Below, piece after piece: positions 8,170 through 16,887 of a stretch of 64,000 nt of DNA (position 1 is its first letter; each line of letters opens with the position of its first letter). The notes under the pieces were generated by a model. It had not been told where the DNA came from and searched no databases. It worked only from the letters and a program-made list of their open reading frames with translations. Position numbers and translations under genes: made by a program. Source of the DNA: Chryseobacterium sp. 7 (GTDB taxonomy: Bacteria > Bacteroidota > Bacteroidia > Flavobacteriales > Weeksellaceae); the NCBI RefSeq assembly GCF_003663845.1, contig NZ_RCCA01000001.1:1984001-2048000 (forward strand), in the 5' to 3' direction.

Positions 8170-9645
8170 ATGATTTTAATTGTTGATGACAATCAAAGTA
8201 ATCTTTATTCACTGCAAAAATTACTTGAATCCAAGGATTTTCAGGTGGAAACAGCCAATTCCGGTGAAGAGGCTCTGGGTAAAGCCCTCAAAAATGACTA
8301 TGCCCTCATTATTCTGGATGTTCAGATGCCAGATATGGATGGCTTTGAAGTAGCAGAAACATTGGCAGATTACAGTAAAACAAAAGAAGTTCCCATTATA
8401 TTTTTATCTGCTGTCAATACAGACAAAAAATTTATAACGAAAGGCTATGCTTCCGGTGCTAAAGACTATGTAACCAAACCTGTAGACCCTGAAATTCTTT
8501 TACTCAAAGTAAAAACGTTCTATAATCTTCAGGAACAGAATATAGCCATGAAAAAGACTCAGCAGAATCTTGAGCTGGAGGTTAAGGGAAGGCGTGAATC
8601 ACAAGTGACGATGAAGTCTCAGATAGACCATTTCCACTTAATGCTGGAGTCGCTTCCACAAATTGCATTTACCCTGAATGAAGCTGGAGCTGTGGATTTT
8701 GTTAATGGTAAATGGTATGAATATTCCCTCTCAGAGCAGGATTTTCCTGAAATACATCCGGATGACCCTGATATTACAGAAGAATTTGAAAGATGCCGTA
8801 AAAAAGGAAAAGCTCTTGAGCTGGAAATCAGAATTAAAAACGTAGCTTCAGGTAATTACCGCTATCATTTGCTTAGAGTAACTCCCGTATATGACGAAGA
8901 CCGTATAAAAAATTGGGTGGGAACTTTTACTGATATTGATGATCAAAAGAAAGTTGAAAAAGAAAAAGATGAATTTTTAAGCATCGCAAGCCATGAACTG
9001 AAGACTCCTTTAACGAGTATAAAAGCTTATGTACAGCTATTGGAAAGAAAACTGAAGCTAGACAAAGAAAGCTCTGAAGCAGGGTTTGTAACGAAAGTTC
9101 AGGGACAAATTGAAAAGCTGAATACACTGATCACTGACCTGCTGGATGTTTCCAAAATAGAAAACGGAAAACTGAAAATTAATAAAAAACCCGTTAACCT
9201 GGAAAATGTAATCAGTAATGCCATTGAAACAATATTACAGACCCATGATCAGCGTGCAGTAAAAATTGAACGTCATGGTACCAAACCTGATATTTTGATT
9301 CCTTTAGACGAAATCCGTATAGAACAGGTGCTCATCAATTTTCTTACCAACGCGATTAAATATTCACCCGATAATAATCAGGTTATTGTCACCACTTTTG
9401 TAGATAAAGAAGCAGAAGAAGTAAGAGTGAACGTAACCGACTTTGGAATTGGGATCCCGGATTTTAAACAGGATGCTGTATTCAAAAAATTCTATCGTGT
9501 AGAAGAATCTTCACTTCAGTTTCAGGGAATGGGAATCGGATTGTTCATCTGCTCTGAAATTATCAAACAGCACCATGGAAGCGTAGGGGTTTCCAGTATA
9601 GTAGATGAAGGCTCTACTTTTTATTTCACATTACCACTAAACTAA
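8170..9645 (+). CDS. Receiver-PAS-histidine kinase
   Basis: A 491-residue cytoplasmic kinase with an N-terminal receiver domain (acid pair D6-D7, phosphoacceptor D50, conserved K103), a short coiled coil (about 118-155), a PAS-like domain (about 155-262), HisKA with the phosphorylated His275 in SIASHELKTPL, and HATPase_c with TNAIKYS, DFGIGIP and GMGIGLFICSEI. A TTG 15 bp upstream is possible, but starting at the ATG gives the usual receiver beginning MILIVDD. It is the first gene of a six-gene signalling operon and probably receives phosphate from, or senses the state of, its partner kinase. Confidence 0.92.
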   Translation: MILIVDDNQSNLYSLQKLLESKDFQVETANSGEEALGKALKNDYALIILDVQMPDMDGFEVAETLADYSKTKEVPIIFLSAVNTDKKFITKGYASGAKDYVTKPVDPEILLLKVKTFYNLQEQNIAMKKTQQNLELEVKGRRESQVTMKSQIDHFHLMLESLPQIAFTLNEAGAVDFVNGKWYEYSLSEQDFPEIHPDDPDITEEFERCRKKGKALELEIRIKNVASGNYRYHLLRVTPVYDEDRIKNWVGTFTDIDDQKKVEKEKDEFLSIASHELKTPLTSIKAYVQLLERKLKLDKESSEAGFVTKVQGQIEKLNTLITDLLDVSKIENGKLKINKKPVNLENVISNAIETILQTHDQRAVKIERHGTKPDILIPLDEIRIEQVLINFLTNAIKYSPDNNQVIVTTFVDKEAEEVRVNVTDFGIGIPDFKQDAVFKKFYRVEESSLQFQGMGIGLFICSEIIKQHHGSVGVSSIVDEGSTFYFTLPLN

Positions 9646-9650
9646 TTTTG

Positions 9651-12600
9651 ATGCCGAAAAAAATAATAAGAAATCTTCAGTTTGGAGTAGGTCTTTCACT
9701 TTTGATTTTAATAGCCAGCTCACTGGCCTCTTATTGGAGTATCCAAAATCAGATGAATCACCGTGAAAGTCTTTCTAAAAGCAGACGTTCTGTAACAGCC
9801 GTTAAAGATGTGCTGGTTGCTTTACTGGATGCAGAAACAGGAAACAGAGGTTATCAGCTTACCGGAAGGGAAGATTTTCTTGAGCCTTATAAAAGAGGGT
9901 TAAGAGAATATCCTAAAGCTTTGGTGCGTGCTGAATCTTTAGATATCAATGATGAGAATCAATTACAAAGACTCGCAGGTTTAAAAGCAGCAGTAGATCA
10001 GGTAATGCACAATCTGAAAAGTCTGGTTGAGAACAGACGAAGAGGAATTATCATGACTCAGCAGCAGATTACTGAAGGTAAAGCCTATATGGATCAGTGC
10101 CGGAAAATTGTTAATGATTTTGTTCAGTATGAAGAAAGCCAGGTTGAAATTAAAAATAACGATCTCAACCGTTCATCTGGCACAACTGTTATTTTTATTC
10201 TCTTTTCCGCAATTGCTGCAGTAGTAGTAACTACATTTTTCTATATAAAAATGCGTGCAGATCTTATCCGAAGAGATAAGCTGGAGAAGATGCTTAAAGC
10301 AAAAGATGAAGAAATGACACGCCGTGTAAGTGCTATTCAAAAGATTGCCAACAGAGTAGCTAACGGTGATTACAGTGAAAAAGTAGTGGATAATGCTCAG
10401 GATGATCTTGGAGACCTTGTAGAATCTCTTAACAATATGACAGAGTCTCTCAAAACCTCCTTTGATAAAATTAACAAGAGCGACTGGCGCCAGAAAGGGC
10501 TTGCTTTACTGAATGAATCCCTGGTAGGGAATAGGACTGTACAGGAAGTTTCCGACAAATCTTTACTACAGCTTATTGAATATGGAAAATGTATTAATGG
10601 CTCCGTATATTTATATGATGAAGGTATTCTGAAGCTCAATAAAGCATTCGGATTGGAATCCAATATGAAAAAGGCTTTTGAGCCGGGAGAAGGAATGGTG
10701 GGACAGGCTTTTATTAATGCTAAGACTCAGGTTTATAATAATCTTCATGAGGATGACTTTGTCGTGACTTTCGCCAGCAGTACCATACAAATTTATGGAA
10801 TCATATTGCTCCCGCTTTTTGCAGATGGTCATATAATAGGAGTGTTGGAACTTGGTTCCACTTCTAATTTTGAGGAAGACAGAATAAGCTATTTTGAGGA
10901 ATGCTGTACAAATATAGGAATTGCCCTGAGCGCTGCAAAAAGCAGAGAAAAAGAGCAGCAGCTACTGGAAGAAACCCAGGCTCAGTCTGAAGAATTGCAG
11001 GTTCAGCACTCTGAGCTTGAAAATCTGAATACCGAGCTGGAAGCACAGACACAGAAACTCCAGGCTTCTGAAGAAGAGCTGAAAGTACAGCAGGAAGAGC
11101 TGATGCAGGCCAATGCAGAACTGGAAGAACGCTCGAGATTGCTGGAAGAAAAAAATCATCTGATTGCTGAACGTAATAATGAAATTCAGAAAAAAGTAGA
11201 AGAGCTGGCATTAAGCACGAAATACAAATCTGAGTTTTTGGCCAATATGTCCCACGAATTGCGTACTCCGCTGAATTCAATTCTTCTTTTATCCCGATTA
11301 ATGACAGAAAATCCGGATGAAAATCTCAATGAAGATCAGATGGAGTCTGCCAAAGTCATTCATAGTTCAGGCACAAGCTTATTAACTCTTATTGATGAAA
11401 TTCTGGACCTTGCCAAAATAGAATCCGGTAAAATGACTCTTGAATATCAGGATGTGGCCATTGAAGAAGTGGTAAAAGATCTGAAGAGTCTCTTCAATCC
11501 GGTATTTCAGGAGAAGAATCTTCCGTTTAATATCGAGATTGATGCAGATGTGCAGAAAGTGATCGAAAGTGACCGCCTTAGAATTGATCAGGTATTGAGA
11601 AATTTATTATCAAATGCCTTAAAATTTACTACAAAAGGAAGCATTGGTTTGCACATCAAAAAACATTCTGAAAAACCTGATTTTACTATATTTTCAGTGA
11701 AAGATACAGGTGTTGGAATAGCAGAAGATAAGCAAAAAATTATCTTCGAAGCATTCCAGCAGGCTGATGGTTCTACAAAAAGAAAGTTCGGAGGTACAGG
11801 TTTGGGTCTGTCTATAAGCCGTGAAATTGCAAGACTCCTTGGAGGTGAGCTTGTTCTGAAAAGTGAAGTAGACAAAGGAAGTGAATTCAGTTTTATTATT
11901 CCTGTACATGCCGTATCAGAAATTATTCAGTCTGAAACAGATCAGGATCTTGTAGAGGTGATTCTTGAAGACGTAGAAGAAATTCAGCATATTCTTGATG
12001 AAGGAGAAACAAAAGCAGTTTCCGTAAATACCCTTGAAATTCCTGAAGATGTAGCAGACGACCGGGAAAATATTCAGGAAGGAGATAAAGTAATTCTGAT
12101 CATTGAAGATGATATCAATTTTGCAAAAGCTTTATTGAAATACGCCCATATGCAGACTTATAAAGGAGTGGTTGTGGTAAGAGGAGATCATGGGCTTTCA
12201 GCGGCTCAGAAGTACCATCCGCATGCCATTTTACTGGATGTTCAGCTTCCTGTAAAAGATGGCTGGGAGGTGATGGATGAACTGAAATCTGATCCTTATA
12301 CTAAACATATTCCGGTTCATATGATGTCTGTTCTTCATCTTAAAAAAGAAAGTTTGATGAAAGGTGCCGTAGATTTTATTAATAAACCGGTAGCTTTGGA
12401 TAAGATGACTGATGTTTTCAGAAAGATTGAAGAAGCTTTGAAAAAAGGATCTCAAAAAGTCCTGATTGTAGAAGAAAATGCTAAACATGCCAGTGCATTG
12501 TCTTATTTCCTGAGCAATTTTAATATCTCTTTATCCGTAGAACATACAGTAGAAGATAGTGTAAAAGCCCTGACTTCTGATCTTGTGGACTGCGTTATTC

Positions 12601-13259
12601 TGGATATCGGAAGTACAAAAGGGAATGATTATCACGTAATAGAATCTATCAAAAGTCATGAAGGACTGGAAAACCTTCCCATTATCATCTTTACAGAACA
12701 TCACTTATCTAAAGAAGAAGAACTTAAAATAAAGCAGTACGCAGATTCAATTGTTGTAAAAACAGCACACTCATACCAAAGAATTTTAGATGAAGTAGGC
12801 TTGTTCCTGCATCTGGTAGAAGAAAAAAACAATTCTCCAGAAAATAATACAGGCAGAATGCTGGGATCTTTAACCGAGGTGCTGAGTGGCAAAAAAGTAC
12901 TGATTACCGATGATGATGTCCGCAATATTTTTTCTTTAACCAAAGCATTGGAAAAATATAAAGTTGAGGTTATTGTAGCCATGGATGGAAAGCATGCTTT
13001 GGAACAGATTCACCACAATCCGGATATAGATGTCATCTTAATGGATATGATGATGCCGGAAATGGATGGCTATGAAACTATAAAACAGATCAGAAAGATG
13101 CCGCCATTTAAGAAGCTGCCTATTATAGCGGTCACCGCAAAATCAATGATTGGAGAACGTGAGAAATGCATTACAGCAGGAGCTTCAGATTATATCTCAA
13201 AACCTGTAGATATCGATCAGCTATTGTCACTGCTTCGAGTTTGGTTATATGAAAGTTAA
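9651..13259 (+). CDS. Large membrane hybrid sensor kinase: CHASE3-HAMP-GAF-HisKA-HATPase-3x receiver
   Basis: A 1202-residue hybrid kinase. TM1 is at about 9-30 and TM2 at about 178-198, bracketing a CHASE3 sensor (DAETGNRGYQLTGREDFLEPY region). HAMP, a GAF domain (about 300-435), a long Gln/Glu-rich coiled coil (to about 525), HisKA (LANMSHELRTPLNS) and HATPase follow, then three receivers. Receivers 1 (LLDVQLPVKDGW, INKPV) and 3 (LMDMMMPEMDGYE, ISKPVD) look active. Receiver 2 has EE in place of the usual acidic pair and KTA instead of KP, so it may be weakened. It starts 5 bp after the upstream kinase; a TTG directly before the ATG is ignored. Confidence 0.93.
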   Translation: MPKKIIRNLQFGVGLSLLILIASSLASYWSIQNQMNHRESLSKSRRSVTAVKDVLVALLDAETGNRGYQLTGREDFLEPYKRGLREYPKALVRAESLDINDENQLQRLAGLKAAVDQVMHNLKSLVENRRRGIIMTQQQITEGKAYMDQCRKIVNDFVQYEESQVEIKNNDLNRSSGTTVIFILFSAIAAVVVTTFFYIKMRADLIRRDKLEKMLKAKDEEMTRRVSAIQKIANRVANGDYSEKVVDNAQDDLGDLVESLNNMTESLKTSFDKINKSDWRQKGLALLNESLVGNRTVQEVSDKSLLQLIEYGKCINGSVYLYDEGILKLNKAFGLESNMKKAFEPGEGMVGQAFINAKTQVYNNLHEDDFVVTFASSTIQIYGIILLPLFADGHIIGVLELGSTSNFEEDRISYFEECCTNIGIALSAAKSREKEQQLLEETQAQSEELQVQHSELENLNTELEAQTQKLQASEEELKVQQEELMQANAELEERSRLLEEKNHLIAERNNEIQKKVEELALSTKYKSEFLANMSHELRTPLNSILLLSRLMTENPDENLNEDQMESAKVIHSSGTSLLTLIDEILDLAKIESGKMTLEYQDVAIEEVVKDLKSLFNPVFQEKNLPFNIEIDADVQKVIESDRLRIDQVLRNLLSNALKFTTKGSIGLHIKKHSEKPDFTIFSVKDTGVGIAEDKQKIIFEAFQQADGSTKRKFGGTGLGLSISREIARLLGGELVLKSEVDKGSEFSFIIPVHAVSEIIQSETDQDLVEVILEDVEEIQHILDEGETKAVSVNTLEIPEDVADDRENIQEGDKVILIIEDDINFAKALLKYAHMQTYKGVVVVRGDHGLSAAQKYHPHAILLDVQLPVKDGWEVMDELKSDPYTKHIPVHMMSVLHLKKESLMKGAVDFINKPVALDKMTDVFRKIEEALKKGSQKVLIVEENAKHASALSYFLSNFNISLSVEHTVEDSVKALTSDLVDCVILDIGSTKGNDYHVIESIKSHEGLENLPIIIFTEHHLSKEEELKIKQYADSIVVKTAHSYQRILDEVGLFLHLVEEKNNSPENNTGRMLGSLTEVLSGKKVLITDDDVRNIFSLTKALEKYKVEVIVAMDGKHALEQIHHNPDIDVILMDMMMPEMDGYETIKQIRKMPPFKKLPIIAVTAKSMIGEREKCITAGASDYISKPVDIDQLLSLLRVWLYES

Positions 13260-13274
13260 ACAGATAAATTTCTG

Positions 13275-13640
13275 ATGAAGAAGAAAATTTTAATTGTGGA
13301 TGATGATCCACGCAATATATTTGCATTGAAACTTACCCTTAAGGCTCGTGGGTATGCTGTAGAAACCTCTACAATGGCTAGGGAAGCTTTAGAAATGCTA
13401 AAGGCTGATCCTGATTTTTCAATGGTGCTTATGGATATGATGATGCCTGGAATAGACGGCTATGAAGCTGTAAGAATCATAAGAAATACCCCTGAGATCA
13501 AAGATATTCCAGTTATTGCAGTAACCGCACAGGCTATGCCTGAAGACCGTCAGAAATGCATTGAGGTAGGCGCCAATGATTATGTTTCAAAGCCTATTGA
13601 TGTAGACCTTTTACTAATGGCAATAGAAAAACTTTCATAG
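13275..13640 (+). CDS. Single-domain response regulator
   Basis: A 121-residue stand-alone receiver with no output domain: acidic triad DDD at 9-11, phosphoacceptor D54 (VLMDMMMPGIDGYE), T84 and K106 (VSKPID). It closely resembles receiver 3 of the preceding hybrid kinase, suggesting it arose from or shuttles phosphate with it. It ends directly against the CheR gene, with no spacer. Confidence 0.94.
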   Translation: MKKKILIVDDDPRNIFALKLTLKARGYAVETSTMAREALEMLKADPDFSMVLMDMMMPGIDGYEAVRIIRNTPEIKDIPVIAVTAQAMPEDRQKCIEVGANDYVSKPIDVDLLLMAIEKLS

Positions 13641-14471
13641 ATGCTGGAACCAAGTATCGTAAAAGACGAAGAAGTAGAATATCTGATCAATGATGTCTAT
13701 GAAATGTACGGCTATGACTTTTCCGGTTATAGCAGGGCTTCGTTTAAAAGAAGAGTAAACAGGATATGCCTTTTGGACAGGTTTACCAGCTTCGCGGAAC
13801 TTAGATATACCCTAATGAATGATACAGAATATTTAAAACGTTTTGTAGAAGAAGTAACGGTAAACGTCACAGAAATGTTTAGGGATCCTTCTTTTTTTAA
13901 AGCATTGAGAGAGAAGGTTTTTCCTCAGTTAGGTACTTATCCGCTGATCAGGATCTGGATTGCGGGCTGCTCTACAGGAGAAGAAGCGTATTCTATAGCC
14001 ATTTTACTGAAAGAAGCAGGGTTATATGATAAATCCCTGATATATGGTACAGATTTAAATCCTGCAGTTCTTGAAACAGCCAGAGCCGGGGTTTTCCCAC
14101 TATACCAAATGAAATTGTATTCTGAAAACTATATGCTTTCAGGTGGCAAAAGAGATTTTTCTGATTATTATACAGCCAATTACGACAGTGTAAAATTTGA
14201 TAAAAGCTTACAGGAAAAACTTATTTTATCTACTCATAATCTGGTGTCAGACAGTTCTTTTAACAGTTTCCAGCTGATTATATGCAGAAATGTTCTGATT
14301 TATTTTGACAGAGAACTGCAGGAAAGGGTATTCAAGCTTTTTGACAACAGTCTTGAAAATTTAGGTTTTCTGGCTTTGGGAGCAAAAGAAACACTTAGGT
14401 TTTCCACTATTGAAAAGAATTATCATCAGATCGAAGACCAGAAAATCTGGAAAAAGCTTGATCATCATTAA
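13641..14471 (+). CDS. CheR-type SAM-dependent protein methyltransferase
   Basis: A 276-residue CheR-family enzyme. The N-terminal helical domain (FSGYSRASFKRRVNRI), the TEMFRDPSFF motif and the methyltransferase domain with GCSTGEEAYSIAI, YGTDLNPAVLE and CRNVLIYFD are all present. Classical CheR methylates glutamates of chemoreceptors, but no receptor, CheA or CheW is encoded here. The target may be the coiled coil of the neighbouring hybrid kinase. The start codon follows the stop of the receiver gene without a gap. Confidence 0.93.
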   Translation: MLEPSIVKDEEVEYLINDVYEMYGYDFSGYSRASFKRRVNRICLLDRFTSFAELRYTLMNDTEYLKRFVEEVTVNVTEMFRDPSFFKALREKVFPQLGTYPLIRIWIAGCSTGEEAYSIAILLKEAGLYDKSLIYGTDLNPAVLETARAGVFPLYQMKLYSENYMLSGGKRDFSDYYTANYDSVKFDKSLQEKLILSTHNLVSDSSFNSFQLIICRNVLIYFDRELQERVFKLFDNSLENLGFLALGAKETLRFSTIEKNYHQIEDQKIWKKLDHH

Positions 14472-14482
14472 TAACTAATGCT

Positions 14483-15052
14483 ATGGAATCACAGAAGAAC
14501 ATTGAATTAATTGTTATAGGAGGATCAGCAGGCAGTTTACAGGTCATTATTGAAATGATCAAAAACCTGAATGATAGCCTAAAAATTCCAATTGTAGTGG
14601 TGGTTCACCGTAAAGCTCAATCAGGAGATATTCTGAGAACCTTATTGCAGCAGTTTACAAAAATACCGGTGATAGAAGTAGAAGATAAAACTGAAATGGA
14701 AAATAATGCCTTATATATTGTTCCGGCAGATTATCATTTGCTGTTTGAGAATAAGAAAAATATGTCGTTAGACAGCTCAGAAAAAATGAATTATTCCCGC
14801 CCTTCAATAGATGTTACCTTCAGGTCTGCAGCAGAAATTTACGGAGAGAATATGATTGGAATTCTTTTATCCGGAGCCAATGCTGATGGAGTAGAAGGAC
14901 TGTGCTATATTAAAAAAAATAACGGACAGGTCTGGATTCAGGATCCTGAAACGGCCGAGGTGGAATACATGCCCAGACATGCTGTAGAAGAAATAGATTA
15001 TGACCTCATTATCAAACCTGATAATCTGGCAGAATATATCAATCAGTTGTAA
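14483..15052 (+). CDS. CheB-type methylesterase domain protein without receiver
   Basis: A 189-residue CheB_methylest protein: VIGGSAGSLQVI with the catalytic Ser (GGSAGS), VVVHRKAQSGD with the catalytic His, and GILLSGANADGVEG with the catalytic Asp region. The regulatory receiver domain of classical CheB is missing, so it must be controlled otherwise, perhaps by the lone receivers in the same operon. It lies 11 bp after the CheR gene. Confidence 0.92.
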   Translation: MESQKNIELIVIGGSAGSLQVIIEMIKNLNDSLKIPIVVVVHRKAQSGDILRTLLQQFTKIPVIEVEDKTEMENNALYIVPADYHLLFENKKNMSLDSSEKMNYSRPSIDVTFRSAAEIYGENMIGILLSGANADGVEGLCYIKKNNGQVWIQDPETAEVEYMPRHAVEEIDYDLIIKPDNLAEYINQL

Positions 15053-15070
15053 TAGAATAACCTAAATAAT

Positions 15071-15442
15071 ATGAACAAAAAGAAAATTTTAATTTTTGAT
15101 GATGATGCTGCTATTTTGGAAGTGATTACCATCATATTTGAAGAGAACGGCTATGATGTCGAAATCTCGGAAACTTCACATGATATCCTGGAGAAAGTAG
15201 CAGAATATCGTCCGGATGTTATTCTGATGGATAACTGGATTCCTAAAATTGGAGGAGTGGAAGCCACAAAACTTCTTAAAAACAGTGAAGAATTTAATCA
15301 TATTCCTGTCATCTATGTTACGGCAAACAATGATATCGCAGCTTTAGCTTCCGAGGCGCAGGCAGATGATTATGTATCAAAACCTTTCAATCTGGATGAT
15401 CTTGAGGAAATGGTGGCAAAGCATATAAAAGAAAAGGTGTAA
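15071..15442 (+). CDS. Single-domain response regulator
   Basis: A 123-residue stand-alone receiver: acidic residues D10-D12, phosphoacceptor D54 in VILMDNWIPKIGG, T84 and K104 in YVSKPF. It differs from the other lone receiver (13275-13640), having NWIP rather than MMMP after the phosphoacceptor. It is last in the signalling operon and is followed by a strong terminator. Confidence 0.93.
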   Translation: MNKKKILIFDDDAAILEVITIIFEENGYDVEISETSHDILEKVAEYRPDVILMDNWIPKIGGVEATKLLKNSEEFNHIPVIYVTANNDIAALASEAQADDYVSKPFNLDDLEEMVAKHIKEKV

Positions 15443-15461
15443 ATCTTACGACTTTCCAAAT

Positions 15462-15490
15462 AAAAATCTCTCAAACTTTGAGAGATTTTT
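15462..15490. terminator. Terminator between convergent genes, end of signalling operon
   Basis: A 12-bp perfect stem (15462-15473 with 15479-15490), 5-base loop, A-run on the left and T-run on the right, so it can act on both strands. It lies between the receiver gene and the minus-strand small gene, which ends next to it. Confidence 0.88.
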
Positions 15491-15778
15491 TTATTTATTT
15501 TTCAATACAGAAATCATTTGATTTTTTGTTACATGATAACTGTTAATGTTATGAATTAAAGAGCGTAATAAAAGATAAAGCTGTGGATTTTCAACAATGG
15601 TATCAGAAAATGTCTGCACCAGAATTAATTTTTTTGAAACAATATTGTGGGCAGTAGTGTACTCGTTGCTAAGATCAATGTCAATATTAAATTCAGATTT
15701 TACTTTGAAATTAAAATATTCATCTATTAAATGTTTATCATTAATCAGGTCTAATGGTTCTGTTTTCGTTTCGTCCAT
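15491..15778 (-). CDS. Small protein of unknown function
   Basis: A 95-residue acidic, soluble protein with no recognised domain, signal peptide or cysteine. It has an ATG start and ends at a bidirectional terminator, and nothing else explains the stretch. It lies between the signalling operon and the MarR gene and is divergent from the latter (103 bp apart). Confidence 0.6.
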   Translation of the reverse strand: MDETKTEPLDLINDKHLIDEYFNFKVKSEFNIDIDLSNEYTTAHNIVSKKLILVQTFSDTIVENPQLYLLLRSLIHNINSYHVTKNQMISVLKNK

Positions 15779-15855
15779 AATGTTGATAATTAAATTTTAA
15801 AATACAAATCTTATACCGTACATAGGAAAAGCAAAGGAGATTATTAAAAAAAAGG

Positions 15856-15863
15856 TATATTTG
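15856..15863 (+). promoter_or_regulatory. Flavobacterial -7 promoter box for the MarR gene
   Basis: TATATTTG matches the Bacteroidetes -7 consensus TAnnTTTG exactly and lies 18 bp before the ATG at 15882. No clear TTG -33 box is visible. Confidence 0.55.
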
Positions 15864-15881
15864 TATACTATTTTAATTGAA

Positions 15882-16571
15882 ATGAATTTTACCCTCATTA
15901 AAGATTGTATGACGCTCCTTGAGCAGTTTGAATCGGATGCCAGTATATCCCCCAATTCATATGCCAACACTATTGAAGGCTTTAAATCCTGGATTTCTGA
16001 TCAGGAAAATGCTCAGCAAACGATTGTTGCTGGTGAAGAACCGTACTGGGAAGGTAAGGAAAACGGCAGAACACCGGAAAGTGCTATAAGTACATTACTT
16101 GTACATCTTAACCGATACGCAAAAACTTACTCAAAATCTGCTATATCTGATTCTGAATTTTCTACCCAGGAAGACTTTATTTATTTAATTAATTTAAAGG
16201 CTTTTGGTGAAATGACTAAAATGTCTCTTATTAAAAAAAATGTTCATGATAAACCGGCCGGTATGCTTATTATAGCAAGATTGCTACGCCAGGGGCTTAT
16301 TGAACAGACAGATTCTGACCTGGACAAGCGAAGCAAAGTAATCCGTATTTCTGAAAGAGGACTTATGATCCTGGAAAAGCAAATGGAGAAGATTCGCCAG
16401 GCTACCAATATTGTTGCCGGAAACCTCAATCATAATGAGAAGATGGACCTTATCCGTATTCTGAATAAACTGGATCGTTTTCATTATCCTATTTTTTCAA
16501 GGAATATTAATCCTGATCAGCTTATCAATACAGTGTATGATGAATATGCTTTCAAAATTTACAGCAGCTAA
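15882..16571 (+). CDS. MarR-family winged-helix regulator, long form
   Basis: A 229-residue protein: about 75 residues of N-terminal helix (LIKDCMTLLEQFESDAS and following), then the MarR winged helix (DFIYLINLKAFGEMTKMSLI, LLRQGLIEQTDSDLDKRSKV with the wing, RISERGLMILEK). The N-terminal extension is unusual for MarR. It is a paralogue of the partial gene at the left edge of the window. The ATG at 15882 is preferred over an upstream TTG because the promoter box overlaps that TTG. The target genes are unknown; the adjacent signalling operon is one candidate. Confidence 0.85.
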   Translation: MNFTLIKDCMTLLEQFESDASISPNSYANTIEGFKSWISDQENAQQTIVAGEEPYWEGKENGRTPESAISTLLVHLNRYAKTYSKSAISDSEFSTQEDFIYLINLKAFGEMTKMSLIKKNVHDKPAGMLIIARLLRQGLIEQTDSDLDKRSKVIRISERGLMILEKQMEKIRQATNIVAGNLNHNEKMDLIRILNKLDRFHYPIFSRNINPDQLINTVYDEYAFKIYSS

Positions 16572-16839
16572 AAATAATCCAAAGGTTACTGTTTCAAAAA
16601 AATAGATAAATAAAAGAATCTACCCTTTAGGGGTAGATCCAGTAGATAATACATCTCATTTTTTTAATTAGACAACAATAAAAAGCACAGCCGACAATGC
16701 TGTGCTTAAATTTTTATTTCAAATTTAATTGCAATTTCAAGAGTAGTAAGAAAAGCAAATAAAGTTTCCACTTCGATGTTTATTACATAGTAAATGTAGT
16801 AATAATTTTAATACAAAATATGAATTTAATGTTAAAATT
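16572..16839. other. Intergenic region between convergent genes
   Basis: No gene seen. It contains a perfect 8-bp hairpin with a 5-base loop (16618-16625 with 16631-16638) soon after the MarR stop, and a terminator-like hairpin at 16683-16707. Confidence 0.6.
16683..16707 (+). terminator. Terminator for the MarR gene
   Basis: A 9-bp perfect stem (16683-16691 with 16699-16707), 7-base loop, followed by AAATTTTTATTT. It is over 100 bp after the stop codon. Confidence 0.7.
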
Positions 16840-16875
16840 CACAAGTTATCCACAATTTGTTGTGGATAACTTGTG
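16840..16875. repeat. Perfect 16-bp inverted repeat made of two head-to-head DnaA boxes
   Basis: The arms 16840-16855 and 16860-16875 are exact reverse complements around a 4-base loop. Each arm contains the DnaA consensus TTATCCACA (16846-16854 on plus; 16861-16869 on minus). It lies 12 bp beyond the stop of the minus-strand hydrolase and has only a weak T-run, so it could be a terminator, a DnaA-binding site, or both. Confidence 0.7.
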
Positions 16876-16887
16876 GGATCTTTGGAA

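Noticed and set aside
10864..11280. A 138-codon frame opposite the hybrid kinase coiled coil
   Set aside because: Antisense shadow of the repetitive Gln/Glu coiled-coil codons; no independent signals.
13641..15052. A classical chemotaxis locus
   Set aside because: CheR and CheB types are present, but CheA, CheW and chemoreceptors are not, and the CheB lacks its receiver domain.
16840..16875. Head-to-head DnaA boxes as a replication origin
   Set aside because: Only two boxes, no AT-rich melting region with further boxes, and no dnaA or other origin genes nearby; kept as a repeat/binding site only.
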